From Acinetobacter sp. XS-4 (lineage in GTDB: Bacteria > Pseudomonadota > Gammaproteobacteria > Pseudomonadales > Moraxellaceae), in NCBI RefSeq assembly GCF_023920705.1, contig NZ_CP094657.1, positions 1,674,001 to 1,738,000 of the forward strand: a DNA stretch of 64,000 nucleotides, written 5' to 3'. The notes below the pieces were generated by a model. It was given only the letters and a program-made list of their open reading frames with translations. It was not told where the DNA came from and ran no database searches. This document shows, in pieces, positions 38,789 through 49,143 of the stretch; position 1 is the first letter of the stretch, and the number at the start of each line of letters is the position of its first letter. The translations under genes and the position numbers were made by a program.

Positions 38789-39958
38789 ATGATGAATAAG
38801 TTGTCTAAAATGGAGTTTGATTCTCAAGATAAAGCAATTGACTTAGATGCTTTGTGCCAAGAAATTCGTGAGCGTGCCTGTACAGGTGAATTTGATAATC
38901 AGGCTTATGTAAGCCAAGACGTTATCGAAAAGCTAAAGCAAATCGGTGTTTACCGTGCACTGGTTCCTAAACGTTTTGGTGGTGAAGAATGGTCACCAAG
39001 ACAGTTTTGTGAATTGATTGAAACTTTATCTAAAGCTGATGGTTCAGTGGGTTGGGTAGCAAGTTTCGGTATGAGCCCTGCGTATTTAGGAAGTTTGCCA
39101 GAAGAAACGCTTAAAGAATTGTACCAAAACGGACCAGATGTGGTGTTTGCTGGAGGTATTTTTCCGCCACAACCTGCTGAAATTACCGATGAAGGTGTAG
39201 TGGTTCGTGGACGTTGGAAATTTTCCAGCGGCTGTATGGGAGCAGACATTGTTGGCGTGGGAATTTCACCGCTTAAAAATAATGAAATGCAGGGCTTACC
39301 TCGCATGGCAGTGATGCCTGCCAAAAAAGCTAAAATTGAAATGACTTGGGACACCGTTGGCTTAAAAGGTACAGGAAGCCATGATTTAGTCGTTGAAGAT
39401 GTATTGGTTGAAAAGAAATGGACTTTTGTCCGTGGTGAACCGTCAAAACTAAGTGAGCCATTTTTTAAATATCCGTCTCTGTCTTTAGCGACTCAAGTAT
39501 TAACTGTGGTGGGGATTGGTGTTGCAGCTGCCGCATTAGAAGAATTTGAAAAATTAGCCCCGGGTAAAGCATCGATTACAGGTGGGGCAGAAATTGCAAA
39601 CCGCCCAGTGACTCAATATGAGTTTGCTCAAGCCGATGCAGAATTTCAGGCTGCAAAGTCTTGGTTTTATCAAACCATGGACATTGTTTGGAATGAAATT
39701 ATTGCTGGTCGTGAAGCAACAGCTGAACAAATTAGCGATATGCGTCTGGCATGTACTCATGCAGCGCGAGTTTGCGCCAAAGTCACCCGAAAAATGCAAA
39801 TGCTCGCGGGCATGACAGCAATTTATACCAACAATCCATTTAGCCGTTTTGTGAATGACACCAACGTGGTCACTCAGCATGCCTTTATGGGCGATGCGAC
39901 TTTACAAAATGCAGGCTCAATCAGTTTCGGGTTAAAACCCACCCCAGGTTATTTATAA
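38789..39958 (+). CDS. iacA: Flavin-dependent monooxygenase (acyl-CoA dehydrogenase fold) IacA
   Basis: 389 residues of the ACAD-like two-component monooxygenase family (HpaB2/HsaA/DszC-like): N-terminal helical LVPKRFGGEEWSPRQFCELIETLSKADGSVGWVASFGMSPAYLGSLP, the substrate-loop FSSGCMGADIVGVG and C-terminal QHAFMGDATLQNAGSISFGLKPTPGYL. IacA oxidises indole-3-acetate, using reduced flavin from a reductase (probably IacG), giving 2-hydroxy-type oxidation products. Two ATGs occur together (38789, 38792). Confidence 0.9.
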   Translation: MMNKLSKMEFDSQDKAIDLDALCQEIRERACTGEFDNQAYVSQDVIEKLKQIGVYRALVPKRFGGEEWSPRQFCELIETLSKADGSVGWVASFGMSPAYLGSLPEETLKELYQNGPDVVFAGGIFPPQPAEITDEGVVVRGRWKFSSGCMGADIVGVGISPLKNNEMQGLPRMAVMPAKKAKIEMTWDTVGLKGTGSHDLVVEDVLVEKKWTFVRGEPSKLSEPFFKYPSLSLATQVLTVVGIGVAAAALEEFEKLAPGKASITGGAEIANRPVTQYEFAQADAEFQAAKSWFYQTMDIVWNEIIAGREATAEQISDMRLACTHAARVCAKVTRKMQMLAGMTAIYTNNPFSRFVNDTNVVTQHAFMGDATLQNAGSISFGLKPTPGYL

Positions 39959-39983
39959 GTTTAATTTTTAAAAGGATATTGAG

Positions 39984-40343
39984 ATGGAAGCTAAAAAATC
40001 ATTACGCGTTTTGTTCTGTATGGGTATTAATCAAAACTTTTTTGATGCAGAACCTGCTGAAGCGAAAGCAGTTTGGGCAGCGTTTGGTGAAATGTGGAAT
40101 GGCATTCATGACTTACCGGGCGTACATGTTTTTGGAAATCTTGATGATGACCAAAGCATGGTTGGCCCAAGTGCGGGCTGGCCTTGGACAACGTACTTAC
40201 TTGCAGATGTTCCAGATATTGAAACAGTACACGCGGCTTGTAATTTGTTTAGAACGACAGTGGTGGGTGAAGGTCCATACAAGCTTTGGAAATATTGCAA
40301 AGTTGAAGCTCGTGTTGGACGCGAATTGATTATCCAACGTTAA
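39984..40343 (+). CDS. iacB: Small protein IacB
   Basis: 119 residues (MEAKKSLRVLFCMGINQNFF...), a small dimeric alpha/beta-barrel-like protein of unknown chemistry. Conserved-looking stretches are IHDLPGVHVFGNLDDD and GWPWTTYLLADVPDIETVHAACNLFRTT. Its place right after iacA matches iacB elsewhere, where it helps IacA product conversion. The ribosome binding site AAAGGATATTGAG precedes the ATG. Confidence 0.85.
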   Translation: MEAKKSLRVLFCMGINQNFFDAEPAEAKAVWAAFGEMWNGIHDLPGVHVFGNLDDDQSMVGPSAGWPWTTYLLADVPDIETVHAACNLFRTTVVGEGPYKLWKYCKVEARVGRELIIQR

Positions 40344-40347
40344 GGCG

Positions 40348-40881
40348 ATGGCAATGAATGACAAAGTGAATTTTGCAGAAATCATAGAGCGACTAGAACA
40401 GTTAGAAGCGCACAACGCCATTCGTAATTGTCTGAACCGTTATATGGAAATCTGCGACGAGCTCAATGCAAATACAGATCTTGATGAGCTGATGAATCTT
40501 TTTGATCAAGACTGTATTTGGGAAGGTGTTGGCGAGAAATATGCCAAATCCTTTGGCCGTTATGATTCTTGGCAGTCGATTTACGACATGTTTAAAAGTT
40601 ATACCCAAAAAGAATCTCACTTTGTTATGAATGCACACTTTGTAAATTCAGAACAAATTTATGTAAATCAAAATGATGCAAATGCTTCATGGCTGATGTT
40701 GCAAACTTCAACGTTTAAAGATGGCCGTAGTCATCTGAATACAGCAAAGCTCAATGTGAAGTTTCAAAAGCAAGCAGATGGAACATGGAAAATTAAACAT
40801 TTCCAAACACAGAATATTTTCAGTCGTCCCGTATCGCATTGGCACAGTGAAGCCGAATTGCCAGTACCTTCCCAGGAATGA
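40348..40881 (+). CDS. iacI: SnoaL-like protein IacI
   Basis: 177 residues of the SnoaL/NTF2-like fold: IRNCLNRYMEICDELNANTDLDELMNLFDQDCIWEGVG in the N-terminal half and HFVMNAHFVNSEQIYVNQNDANASWLMLQTSTF in the sheet. It resembles small-subunit-type and hydroxysteroid-isomerase-like proteins. The start is at 40348 or 40354 (ATGGCAATG). The order H-A-B-I fits A. baumannii iac loci. Exact role uncertain. Confidence 0.82.
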   Translation: MAMNDKVNFAEIIERLEQLEAHNAIRNCLNRYMEICDELNANTDLDELMNLFDQDCIWEGVGEKYAKSFGRYDSWQSIYDMFKSYTQKESHFVMNAHFVNSEQIYVNQNDANASWLMLQTSTFKDGRSHLNTAKLNVKFQKQADGTWKIKHFQTQNIFSRPVSHWHSEAELPVPSQE

Positions 40882-40910
40882 CCCAGGACATATTTAAAAG
40901 GACTATTGAT

Positions 40911-42188
40911 ATGAACAGTATTATCCCGACGCATAACATTGGCACTGATTACGATACTTTGGTTCAAAGTGACCGTGCCCATACTTCTCTTTATAAAGAT
41001 GAACGCATTTTTGATGAAGAAATGGAAAAAATCTTTTATAGCACTTGGGTGTGGGTTGCACATGCCAGCGAAATTCCAGAAGGCGGAAGCTATAAAACCA
41101 TTAACATTGGTAAACAACCAGTTGTTGCGGTGCGTGACCGTAAAAAGAAAGTCCATGTACTTTTAAACCGTTGCCGTCACCGTGCCGCAACCGTATGCGA
41201 ACATAAAAAAGGAAAAACCAATAGTTTTGTATGTCCGTACCACGGTTGGAGTTATGCACTTGACGGTAGTTTACGTGGTGTGCCATCTCCAGAAAGCTAT
41301 GGTGATTGTTTAGATAAGTCTGAATTACCACTGGTGAGTCTACGTGTAGAAGAATATAACGGCATGATCTTCGCTTCATTTAAAGAAGACATTCAACCGC
41401 TTGAAGAGTTCCTTGGGCCAGCAAAAAAATGGATTGACCTGTTTATGAAACAAGGTGCGGGTTATCCAATTAAAGTGTTAGGTGAACACCGTTTCCGCTT
41501 CCCGGGTAACTGGAAAATCCAGCTTGAAAATACAACCGATGCATATCACTTTCCGTTGGTACACAAGTCATTCTTAAGTTCTGTCGATGAAAAAACCGAA
41601 GAACTCTTTAACTTCGAAAACCAGCCGGGCTTTGTTGAAGATTTAGGTAATGGTCACAGTGTAATGGTCATGATTCCTGATCTGATCGATTTAGACGAAG
41701 AGCTCATGGAACGTCCAATTCAAGAGCGTTTTGAAGATTTGGCTCAAGCTTTGCGTGATGAAGGCCATGAAGAATTAGAAGTACGCCGTATTGTTCGTGC
41801 AGTCGGTGGTTCTGGCTTTAACTTAAATTTATTCCCGAATATTGCATGTTCAATGGCGTTCTTCCGTGTTTTACAGCCAATTTCAGTGGCTGAAACAGAA
41901 ATTCATCACTCGGTGATTACGATGGATGGTGGTCCGCAAATTGCCAACCAATATCGCTTACGTTTGCATGAACATTTCCAAGGTCCATTTGGTTTTGGTA
42001 CTCCAGATGACTCAGAAGCTTGGGAGCGCGTACAACACGGCGCCAATGCAGGTAATGATTTATGGATCATGTTGAACCGTGGTTTACCGGGCGAAGTGCA
42101 AACTGAAGATGGCTTAAAAAGTGATGTCAGCGCTGAAACAGGTATGCGTGCAGCATATCAGCAGTGGAAAAAGATGATGAAGGCTTAG
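40911..42188 (+). CDS. iacC: Rieske aromatic-ring dioxygenase large subunit IacC
   Basis: Ring-hydroxylating oxygenase alpha subunit. The start at 40911 (MNSIIPTHNIGTDY) has AAAGGAC 8 bp upstream; an ATG at 40878 overlaps iacI and has no spacing for a ribosome binding site. The Rieske [2Fe-2S] ligands are CRHRAATVCEHKKGK...CPYHGW; the mononuclear iron site is NTTDAYHFPLVHKSF with D-x2-H-x4-H. 425 residues. With IacD it oxidises the oxindole-type intermediate towards catechol. Confidence 0.93.
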   Translation: MNSIIPTHNIGTDYDTLVQSDRAHTSLYKDERIFDEEMEKIFYSTWVWVAHASEIPEGGSYKTINIGKQPVVAVRDRKKKVHVLLNRCRHRAATVCEHKKGKTNSFVCPYHGWSYALDGSLRGVPSPESYGDCLDKSELPLVSLRVEEYNGMIFASFKEDIQPLEEFLGPAKKWIDLFMKQGAGYPIKVLGEHRFRFPGNWKIQLENTTDAYHFPLVHKSFLSSVDEKTEELFNFENQPGFVEDLGNGHSVMVMIPDLIDLDEELMERPIQERFEDLAQALRDEGHEELEVRRIVRAVGGSGFNLNLFPNIACSMAFFRVLQPISVAETEIHHSVITMDGGPQIANQYRLRLHEHFQGPFGFGTPDDSEAWERVQHGANAGNDLWIMLNRGLPGEVQTEDGLKSDVSAETGMRAAYQQWKKMMKA

Positions 42189-42198
42189 GGAGAGAGCA

Positions 42199-42684
42199 AT
42201 GAATATGAATCTGCAATTATTAAATGAAGTCACTGCTTTCATCTGGGCTGAAGCAGATATGTTAGACCACAGTGAATATCGTGAATGGCTCAATTTATGG
42301 AATGAAAAAGGTGTTTATATCATTCCAATTGACCCAAATCTCACTGACTACGAAAACAACTTAAATTATGCCTATGACGATAACCATATGCGTACTTTAC
42401 GTGTGGAGCGTCTTGAAAATGGTGAAGCAATTTCTACAGCACCTAAAGCCAATACGGTGCGTAGTGTTTCTCGTGTACGTGTTATTCAAGACCAAGATAA
42501 TCAAATTGTTTTACGCTGTGCTCAAAACTTACGTGAGTTTCGTAAAGAAAACCTCAAGCATTACACAGCAGATATTACTTACCATTTGACTCGTGATGGG
42601 GCTACAGGCTTTAAGATTAACCGTAAAATCATTAACTTGGTTAACTCAACCGATACCTTAGCCGGTATTAGCTACATTCTTTAG
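42199..42684 (+). CDS. iacD: Aromatic-ring dioxygenase small subunit IacD
   Basis: 161 residues of the ring-hydroxylating beta-subunit (NTF2-like) fold: FIWAEADMLDHSEYREWLNLWNEKGVYIIPID at the N-terminus and NTVRSVSRVRV in the sheet. Pairs with IacC 10 bp upstream. Confidence 0.9.
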   Translation: MNMNLQLLNEVTAFIWAEADMLDHSEYREWLNLWNEKGVYIIPIDPNLTDYENNLNYAYDDNHMRTLRVERLENGEAISTAPKANTVRSVSRVRVIQDQDNQIVLRCAQNLREFRKENLKHYTADITYHLTRDGATGFKINRKIINLVNSTDTLAGISYIL

Positions 42685-42694
42685 GAGCGGTAAC

Positions 42695-43432
42695 ATGAAA
42701 CAAGTTGTTTTAGTGACAGGTACTGCTTCTGGACTCGGTAATGTCATTGCTGAATATTTTGCGAGCCAAGGCCATCAAGTGATTTTGTCAGCAAGTACGC
42801 TTGAAAAAGCCGAAAACGCCAAGGCACAAAGTCAATATGCACAAAATATGTTTCCCTTGAAATTAGATATTTCGGTCGAAGCAGATTTTCATGCTGCGGT
42901 GCAATGGATTGAGGAGAAATTTTCTAAACTTGATGTGTTGATTAACAATGCCACTGTCACCAAAGCAACGCCGGTATTAGAAATTACCGCAGCCGATTTT
43001 GATTGGGTAACCCAAGTCAACCAACGTGGCACCTTTCAAGCTTGTCAAATTATTGGCCAATATATGGCTAAAAAAGGCTATGGACGCATCATTAATATGG
43101 CGTCTTTAGCGGGACAAAATGGCGGTACTGCAACGGGTGCACACTATGCGGCAACCAAAGGTGCCATTGTGACGTTAACCAAAATTTTTGCCAAAGAGTT
43201 TGCGGCAAAAGGGGTGACGGTCAATGCGGTTGCACCAGGACCGATGGAATCACCGATTGTTCATAGCGTGGTGTCAGACGAAAAAATGGAACAGTTCATC
43301 CAGAATATTCCAGTTAAAGCCTTAGGAAGTATGCATTTTATTGCTGAAACTTGTGGGTTGCTTGCGAGTCCAAATGCGGGGTTTGTGACTGGTGCAACAT
43401 GGGATATTAACGGTGGTTTATTCATGCGTTAA
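42695..43432 (+). CDS. iacE: SDR-family oxidoreductase IacE
   Basis: 245 residues; NAD-binding TGTASGLGNVIAE at 7-19, NNATVTKA at about 89-96, catalytic SLAGQNG...YAATKGA and the C-terminal GATWDINGGLFMR. Classical SDR. In the iac pathway it handles a hydroxylated intermediate. Third enzyme after the dioxygenase pair. Confidence 0.9.
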   Translation: MKQVVLVTGTASGLGNVIAEYFASQGHQVILSASTLEKAENAKAQSQYAQNMFPLKLDISVEADFHAAVQWIEEKFSKLDVLINNATVTKATPVLEITAADFDWVTQVNQRGTFQACQIIGQYMAKKGYGRIINMASLAGQNGGTATGAHYAATKGAIVTLTKIFAKEFAAKGVTVNAVAPGPMESPIVHSVVSDEKMEQFIQNIPVKALGSMHFIAETCGLLASPNAGFVTGATWDINGGLFMR

Positions 43433-43466
43433 GCCAATCGCTTAACCATGAAAAGGGAGTTAAATC

Positions 43467-44420
43467 ATGACTACACTTTATGATGTTGTCGTTAAAAATC
43501 GCCATGTGGAAGGTGGAAATATTGCAGTCATGGAGTTTGAATCTGCAACTTCTGCAACATTGCCAAAAGTTGAAGCGGGTGCGCATATTGATGTGCACTT
43601 ACCAAATGGTATGGTACGCCAATATTCACTTTGCCAAAATCCAAATGACGAAGGTAAGTTCCGCCTTGGAATTTTACGTGACCCTGAATCACGTGGTGGC
43701 TCAGTCTCGGCTTTTGATGAAATTAAAGATGGCATGCAAATTCAGGTCAGTGAACCAAAAAATTTGTTTCCACTTTTAAAAGCCAAACACAGTGTATTGA
43801 TTGGCGGTGGAATCGGGATTACGCCGTTAATCACGATGGCATATCAACTTGCACACGAAGGTGCATCCTTTGAGCTTCACTACTGTGGTGCTAGCCCTGA
43901 AAACTGCGCTTTTGTTCATGAAATTAAAAATGGTGAGTTAGCAAAATACACAAGCTTCCATTTTAAATCCGAAGGTGCAAGCCACAGAGTATTTTTTGAA
44001 TCTGCCATTAAAAATATTGACTCTGAAAGCCATATTTACACGTGTGGCCCAGTCGGTTTCATGGACTGGGTGATTAACCTTGCCACGACTCACGATTTTC
44101 CTGAGCAGCAAATCCACAAAGAATATTTCCAAGTCGAAGCAGACACATCTGGAGGTTCATTTGAGGTGGTGGCTGAGCGTAGCGGAAAAATCATTATGGT
44201 AGAGGCTGGCGAAACCATTTTGCAGGCTTTGGCTAAAGAAGGCATCGACATTGAAATGTCTTGCGAGCAAGGCGTATGCGGAACTTGCATGTGCGATGTG
44301 ATTGAAGGCGAACCCGATCATCGAGATGTTTATTTTACTGATGAAGAAAAAGCCAGCAATGAACAAATATTGGTGTGTTGTTCGCGCTCTAAAACACCGA
44401 GACTAGTTTTAGATATCTAA
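43467..44420 (+). CDS. iacF: Phthalate dioxygenase-reductase-type ferredoxin reductase IacF
   Basis: 317 residues in PDR order: flavin-binding domain (MVRQYSLCQNPND, R-x-Y-S at about 51-54), NAD domain (GGGIGITPLITMAYQL and TCGPVGFMDWV), then a C-terminal plant-type [2Fe-2S] ferredoxin domain with CEQGVCGTCMCDV and the last Cys in ILVCCSR. It passes electrons from NAD(P)H to the IacCD dioxygenase. Confidence 0.92.
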   Translation: MTTLYDVVVKNRHVEGGNIAVMEFESATSATLPKVEAGAHIDVHLPNGMVRQYSLCQNPNDEGKFRLGILRDPESRGGSVSAFDEIKDGMQIQVSEPKNLFPLLKAKHSVLIGGGIGITPLITMAYQLAHEGASFELHYCGASPENCAFVHEIKNGELAKYTSFHFKSEGASHRVFFESAIKNIDSESHIYTCGPVGFMDWVINLATTHDFPEQQIHKEYFQVEADTSGGSFEVVAERSGKIIMVEAGETILQALAKEGIDIEMSCEQGVCGTCMCDVIEGEPDHRDVYFTDEEKASNEQILVCCSRSKTPRLVLDI

Positions 44421-45422
<1,002 letters not shown>

Positions 45423-45430
45423 GCTCCATT

Positions 45431-45461
45431 AAGCTGATAAATTGAATTGATTTATCAGCTT
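45431..45461 (+). terminator. Terminator-like hairpin after iacG
   Basis: 12-pair stem AAGCTGATAAAT / ATTTATCAGCTT, 7-base loop. The T tail is short (CTTCAC), so efficiency may be modest. It closes the iac operon. Confidence 0.65.
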
Positions 45462-45619
45462 CTTCACATCTAGCTGACTATCATCAAAAGAATTCCATGG
45501 ACAAGGAATTTTTGGCACACAATTTGTTTATCAATAAAACAAAATTGTAAATAAGCCAAGACTGTGAACCACGGCAAAAGAAAATCTTAAGCAGTGGCAC
45601 ATGTATAGAGAGGTAAGGG

Positions 45620-46534
45620 ATGAACCAATATGTAAGCGATGCATTACTCACATGGACGCACCATATTAAAAATGTGTGCGGTAATTTTGAAACAGATTTT
45701 GACGGTACTCGTAATTTATTCATTGGTGAGGTCCAATGTTTTTTATTGGGCGATACCGAAATTGCTTTTATCAAAAACAATGCAAATAAAATTGTCCGAA
45801 AAGCTGATGAAATCGATCGAGTGAATAATCGTTTTTGTTTTTTGATTTTGCAGTATTCGGGAAAAATGCTGCTTGAGTATAAAAATGAAACCTTAAGCCT
45901 GAATGAAGGCGATATTGTGTTGGTAGATCCAGTCGAAACCATTTCGATGTATCCGCAAGGCTTGGTGAGCCAGATTTCAGTACACTTGTCGCGTGAAAAA
46001 TTACTTAAAGAAAATATTAGTACCGAATATTTTGGAAAGCTTATTACTCAAAATATGAGCGGTTTTTTGCTCAAAAATATTTTGAAAAATATGTCTGCTG
46101 AAAACATTAAACTTTGGTACGCAACCGAAGATGGGAATGCTTTTGAAGATGCACTGATTGCCTTAATCAAACCCACAATTAATTATAAAAACATAAACAG
46201 CTCAAATAACCTGATGGAAAAAGCTGAGCGCTATATTATAGAAAATTTAGCAAAACCAGATTTAACACCTAAGTTAATTGCAGAACATATTGGGGTATCG
46301 CTGCGTCATCTTTACCGTCTATTTCTTCAAGAAAACCTATCTATTAACAAATATATACAGCTTAAACGCTTAGAAAAAGTCAAAGCAGATTTACTCGATA
46401 AAAGAAATAAACAAAGCTCTATTACCCAAATTGCCTTGAAATGGGGTTTTTGGGATGGTGCCCATTTTTCAAAAATCTTTAAAAAGGCTTATGGTATTTC
46501 TCCTAAAGAATTTAGAGAAGGTATGTCTGTTTAA
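45620..46534 (+). CDS. feaR: AraC/FeaR-family activator
   Basis: 304 residues; an N-terminal cupin-like sensing domain and two AraC helix-turn-helices at the end (LTPKLIAEHIGVSLRHLYRLFLQ and ITQIALKWGFWDGAHFSKIFKKAYGISPKEFREG). It lies 200 bp upstream of tynA in the same direction and precedes the amine oxidase and aldehyde dehydrogenase, the context of FeaR, activator of phenylethylamine breakdown in E. coli. Family sure, symbol from context. Confidence 0.75.
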   Translation: MNQYVSDALLTWTHHIKNVCGNFETDFDGTRNLFIGEVQCFLLGDTEIAFIKNNANKIVRKADEIDRVNNRFCFLILQYSGKMLLEYKNETLSLNEGDIVLVDPVETISMYPQGLVSQISVHLSREKLLKENISTEYFGKLITQNMSGFLLKNILKNMSAENIKLWYATEDGNAFEDALIALIKPTINYKNINSSNNLMEKAERYIIENLAKPDLTPKLIAEHIGVSLRHLYRLFLQENLSINKYIQLKRLEKVKADLLDKRNKQSSITQIALKWGFWDGAHFSKIFKKAYGISPKEFREGMSV

Positions 46535-46734
46535 AACTTTCATCTCTCAATGTCATTTTTAGACAAGTTCGACGTCATTCTTGAACAAGCTAGCCCCATG
46601 CAAGTGTGTTGAAATTAAATTAATTAGAACAGGTTAGATGAGCTTAATAAGCTTAGAACTATTAAGTTGATCTAATAAATTTCACACATAGGAAAGTGCA
46701 TTTTAACTGTCTGATACAGATAGTTCAGGGATAG

Positions 46735-49059
46735 ATGAAAAGGATGAAACCCATGCGTAAACAACGATTATTGAATGATATACAAAAGATATTAGCGCTT
46801 AATTTATCAATAGCTGCGAGCTTTTGGGGATTAAATACTCAAGCTTATGCTCATGGTGGACATGCCGAAATGGTGTCTCTTTATCAAAACATGAGTGAGC
46901 AAGGCGCTAAAGTTGTCAAAGACGATTTTACCAACACTTATATGATTACCAAAGGCTCTATGATGGTTCGAGCTAAGCCAAATTCAAATCAGGTTTTGGT
47001 GAATGGTAAACCTTTCAAGCTCAGTGTGCCTCTATTAATCAAAGATGGTAAGCCAGTTATTGGGAAAGATTTTTTTAATGAAGTATTCCAGTCTGGTTTA
47101 GATCAAACTTTTAAAATTGAAAATACGTTCCATCCGCTTAATAGTTTAAATTCTGACGAAATCAAAAAGACATTTGATGTCATTAACAGCTCAAAATATG
47201 CCTATAAAAATATGCGTTTTTCAGAGTTAAAGCTAAAGGAACCGGAAAAAGCAAAAGTTTGGGATTACTTTATCAATCACAAAGAATTTAAAGAAGACCG
47301 CATAGCATCTTTCATTTTATTAAAAGGCAACCAAGCGATTGAAGGTGAAGTTAACCTTAACACTCAACAAGTCACAAAATGGAATGTACTTAAAGACACT
47401 CATGGAATGGTGTTGCTCGATAATTTTGAAGCTGTACAACGCGTAATTGAGACAAGTAAAGAATATCAGGAAGCTTTACGGAAACGCGGCATTACTGATG
47501 TGAAGAAGGTGATTGCTACACCGCTAACTGTTGGATATTTTGGCGGTAAAGATGGGCTTGATAAACAACTCAATATATTAAAAGTTGTCGCTTATCTCGA
47601 TGTCGGCGATGGCAATTATTGGGCGCATCCTATTGAAAATTTAGTTGCTGTAATTGATTTAGATAAAGAAAAAATTATTAAGATTGAAGAAGGTGCGATT
47701 ATTCCCGTGCCAATGGCAAATCGACCTTATATGTCGGATAAGCCAGTAACAAGCAAGATAAAACCACTCAATATTACTGAACCTGAGGGCAAAAACTTTA
47801 GCATTACAGGTCAAACCATACATTGGGGCAACTGGTGTTTGCATGTGGCGTTAGATTCTCGTGTTGGCTTACAGCTTTCAACAGTGACCTATAAAGATAA
47901 AGGCGTTAAACGTAAAGTCATGTATGAAGGGAACTTGGGTGGAATGGTAGTTCCATATGGTGACCCTGATATTGGTTGGTACTTCAAATCTTATCTGGAC
48001 TCTGGAGAATATGGGATGGGAACACTTACCTCATCTATTCTTCCGGGAACAGATGCACCCGACAACGCTGTTTTACTTGATGCTGTGATTGCAGATTACA
48101 AAGGCCAGCCACAAGTGATTCCAAATGCTATTGCTGTATTTGAACGTTATGCAGGACCTGAATATAAACATCACGAAATTTTTGGTAACCAAGATGCCAG
48201 TGAAGCCCGCCGTGAACTTGTCGTGCGCTGGATTAGTACGGTTGGAAACTACGATTACATGTTTGACTGGGTATTTGCCCAAAATGGTGTAATTGGGATT
48301 AATGCGGGTGCAACGGGTATTGAAGCTGTTAAAGGTGTTAAATCACGCACCATGCATGACAGTACTGCAAAAGAAGACACTAAATATGGAACTTTAATTG
48401 ACCATAATATTGTGGGTACAACGCACCAACATATCTATAACTTCCGCTTAGACATGGATGTAGATGGGGAAAACAACAGCTTTATGCATATGGACCCTGT
48501 GGTGAAAGCCAATGACAAAGGTGGTGTTCGTACAAGCTCAATGCAAATCGATAGTAAAGTCATTACGAATGAGCAAAATGCAGCTGAAAAATTTGATCCG
48601 TCTACTATTCGCTTACTTACGAATTTCAACAAGGAAAACAAATTAGGTAATCCGGTTTCTTACCAATTGATTCCGTTTGCAGGTGGAACACACCCTGTGG
48701 CGAAAGGAGCCAATTTTTCTAAAGATGAATGGTTATTTAAGCGTTTGAACTTTATGGATAAGCAAATTTGGGTGACTCAGTACAATCCAGACGAACGCTA
48801 CCCTGAAGGGAAATATTCAAACCGTTCAACTCATGATACAGGGTTAGGACAGTTCATTGGCAACAATGAAAATATTGAAAATAAAGACCTTGTGGTGTGG
48901 ATGACAACAGGTACAACCCATGTGGCACGTGCTGAAGAATGGCCAATCATGCCGACAGAGTGGGTGAATACACTCATCAAACCTTGGAACTTCTTTGACA
49001 ACACTCCGACTTTAAACTTGGGTGAAGAAGAGCAAAACACGCAGCATGACCATCACTAA
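46735..49059 (+). CDS. tynA: Copper/TPQ primary-amine oxidase, periplasmic
   Basis: Oxidises phenylethylamine, tyramine and related amines to aldehydes with release of ammonia and peroxide. 774 residues, with a signal peptide ending near QAYAHGGHAE. The TPQ cofactor Tyr is Y506 in VGNYDY; copper ligands are H564, H566 (TTHQHIYNF) and H729 (GTTHVARAEEW). The catalytic base lies in WYFKSYLDSGEYGMG. Overall it follows E. coli TynA closely, including the N-terminal D1 domain. His-rich DHH tail. Upstream AGGGAT serves as ribosome binding site. Confidence 0.96.
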   Translation: MKRMKPMRKQRLLNDIQKILALNLSIAASFWGLNTQAYAHGGHAEMVSLYQNMSEQGAKVVKDDFTNTYMITKGSMMVRAKPNSNQVLVNGKPFKLSVPLLIKDGKPVIGKDFFNEVFQSGLDQTFKIENTFHPLNSLNSDEIKKTFDVINSSKYAYKNMRFSELKLKEPEKAKVWDYFINHKEFKEDRIASFILLKGNQAIEGEVNLNTQQVTKWNVLKDTHGMVLLDNFEAVQRVIETSKEYQEALRKRGITDVKKVIATPLTVGYFGGKDGLDKQLNILKVVAYLDVGDGNYWAHPIENLVAVIDLDKEKIIKIEEGAIIPVPMANRPYMSDKPVTSKIKPLNITEPEGKNFSITGQTIHWGNWCLHVALDSRVGLQLSTVTYKDKGVKRKVMYEGNLGGMVVPYGDPDIGWYFKSYLDSGEYGMGTLTSSILPGTDAPDNAVLLDAVIADYKGQPQVIPNAIAVFERYAGPEYKHHEIFGNQDASEARRELVVRWISTVGNYDYMFDWVFAQNGVIGINAGATGIEAVKGVKSRTMHDSTAKEDTKYGTLIDHNIVGTTHQHIYNFRLDMDVDGENNSFMHMDPVVKANDKGGVRTSSMQIDSKVITNEQNAAEKFDPSTIRLLTNFNKENKLGNPVSYQLIPFAGGTHPVAKGANFSKDEWLFKRLNFMDKQIWVTQYNPDERYPEGKYSNRSTHDTGLGQFIGNNENIENKDLVVWMTTGTTHVARAEEWPIMPTEWVNTLIKPWNFFDNTPTLNLGEEEQNTQHDHH

Positions 49060-49072
49060 AAATGCACATTAA

Positions 49073-49108
49073 CTAAGAATGGGTAACTTATTCATTACCC
49101 ATTCTTAG
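49073..49108 (+). other. Hairpin between tynA and porin gene
   Basis: A 14-pair stem CTAAGAATGGGTAA / TTACCCATTCTTAG, loop of 8, no T tail (GGTCTGG follows). It is probably an mRNA-stabilising or attenuating structure within the operon. Confidence 0.6.
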
Positions 49109-49143
49109 GGTCTGGTAGACCATTCACAAAAAAGGAATTTTGT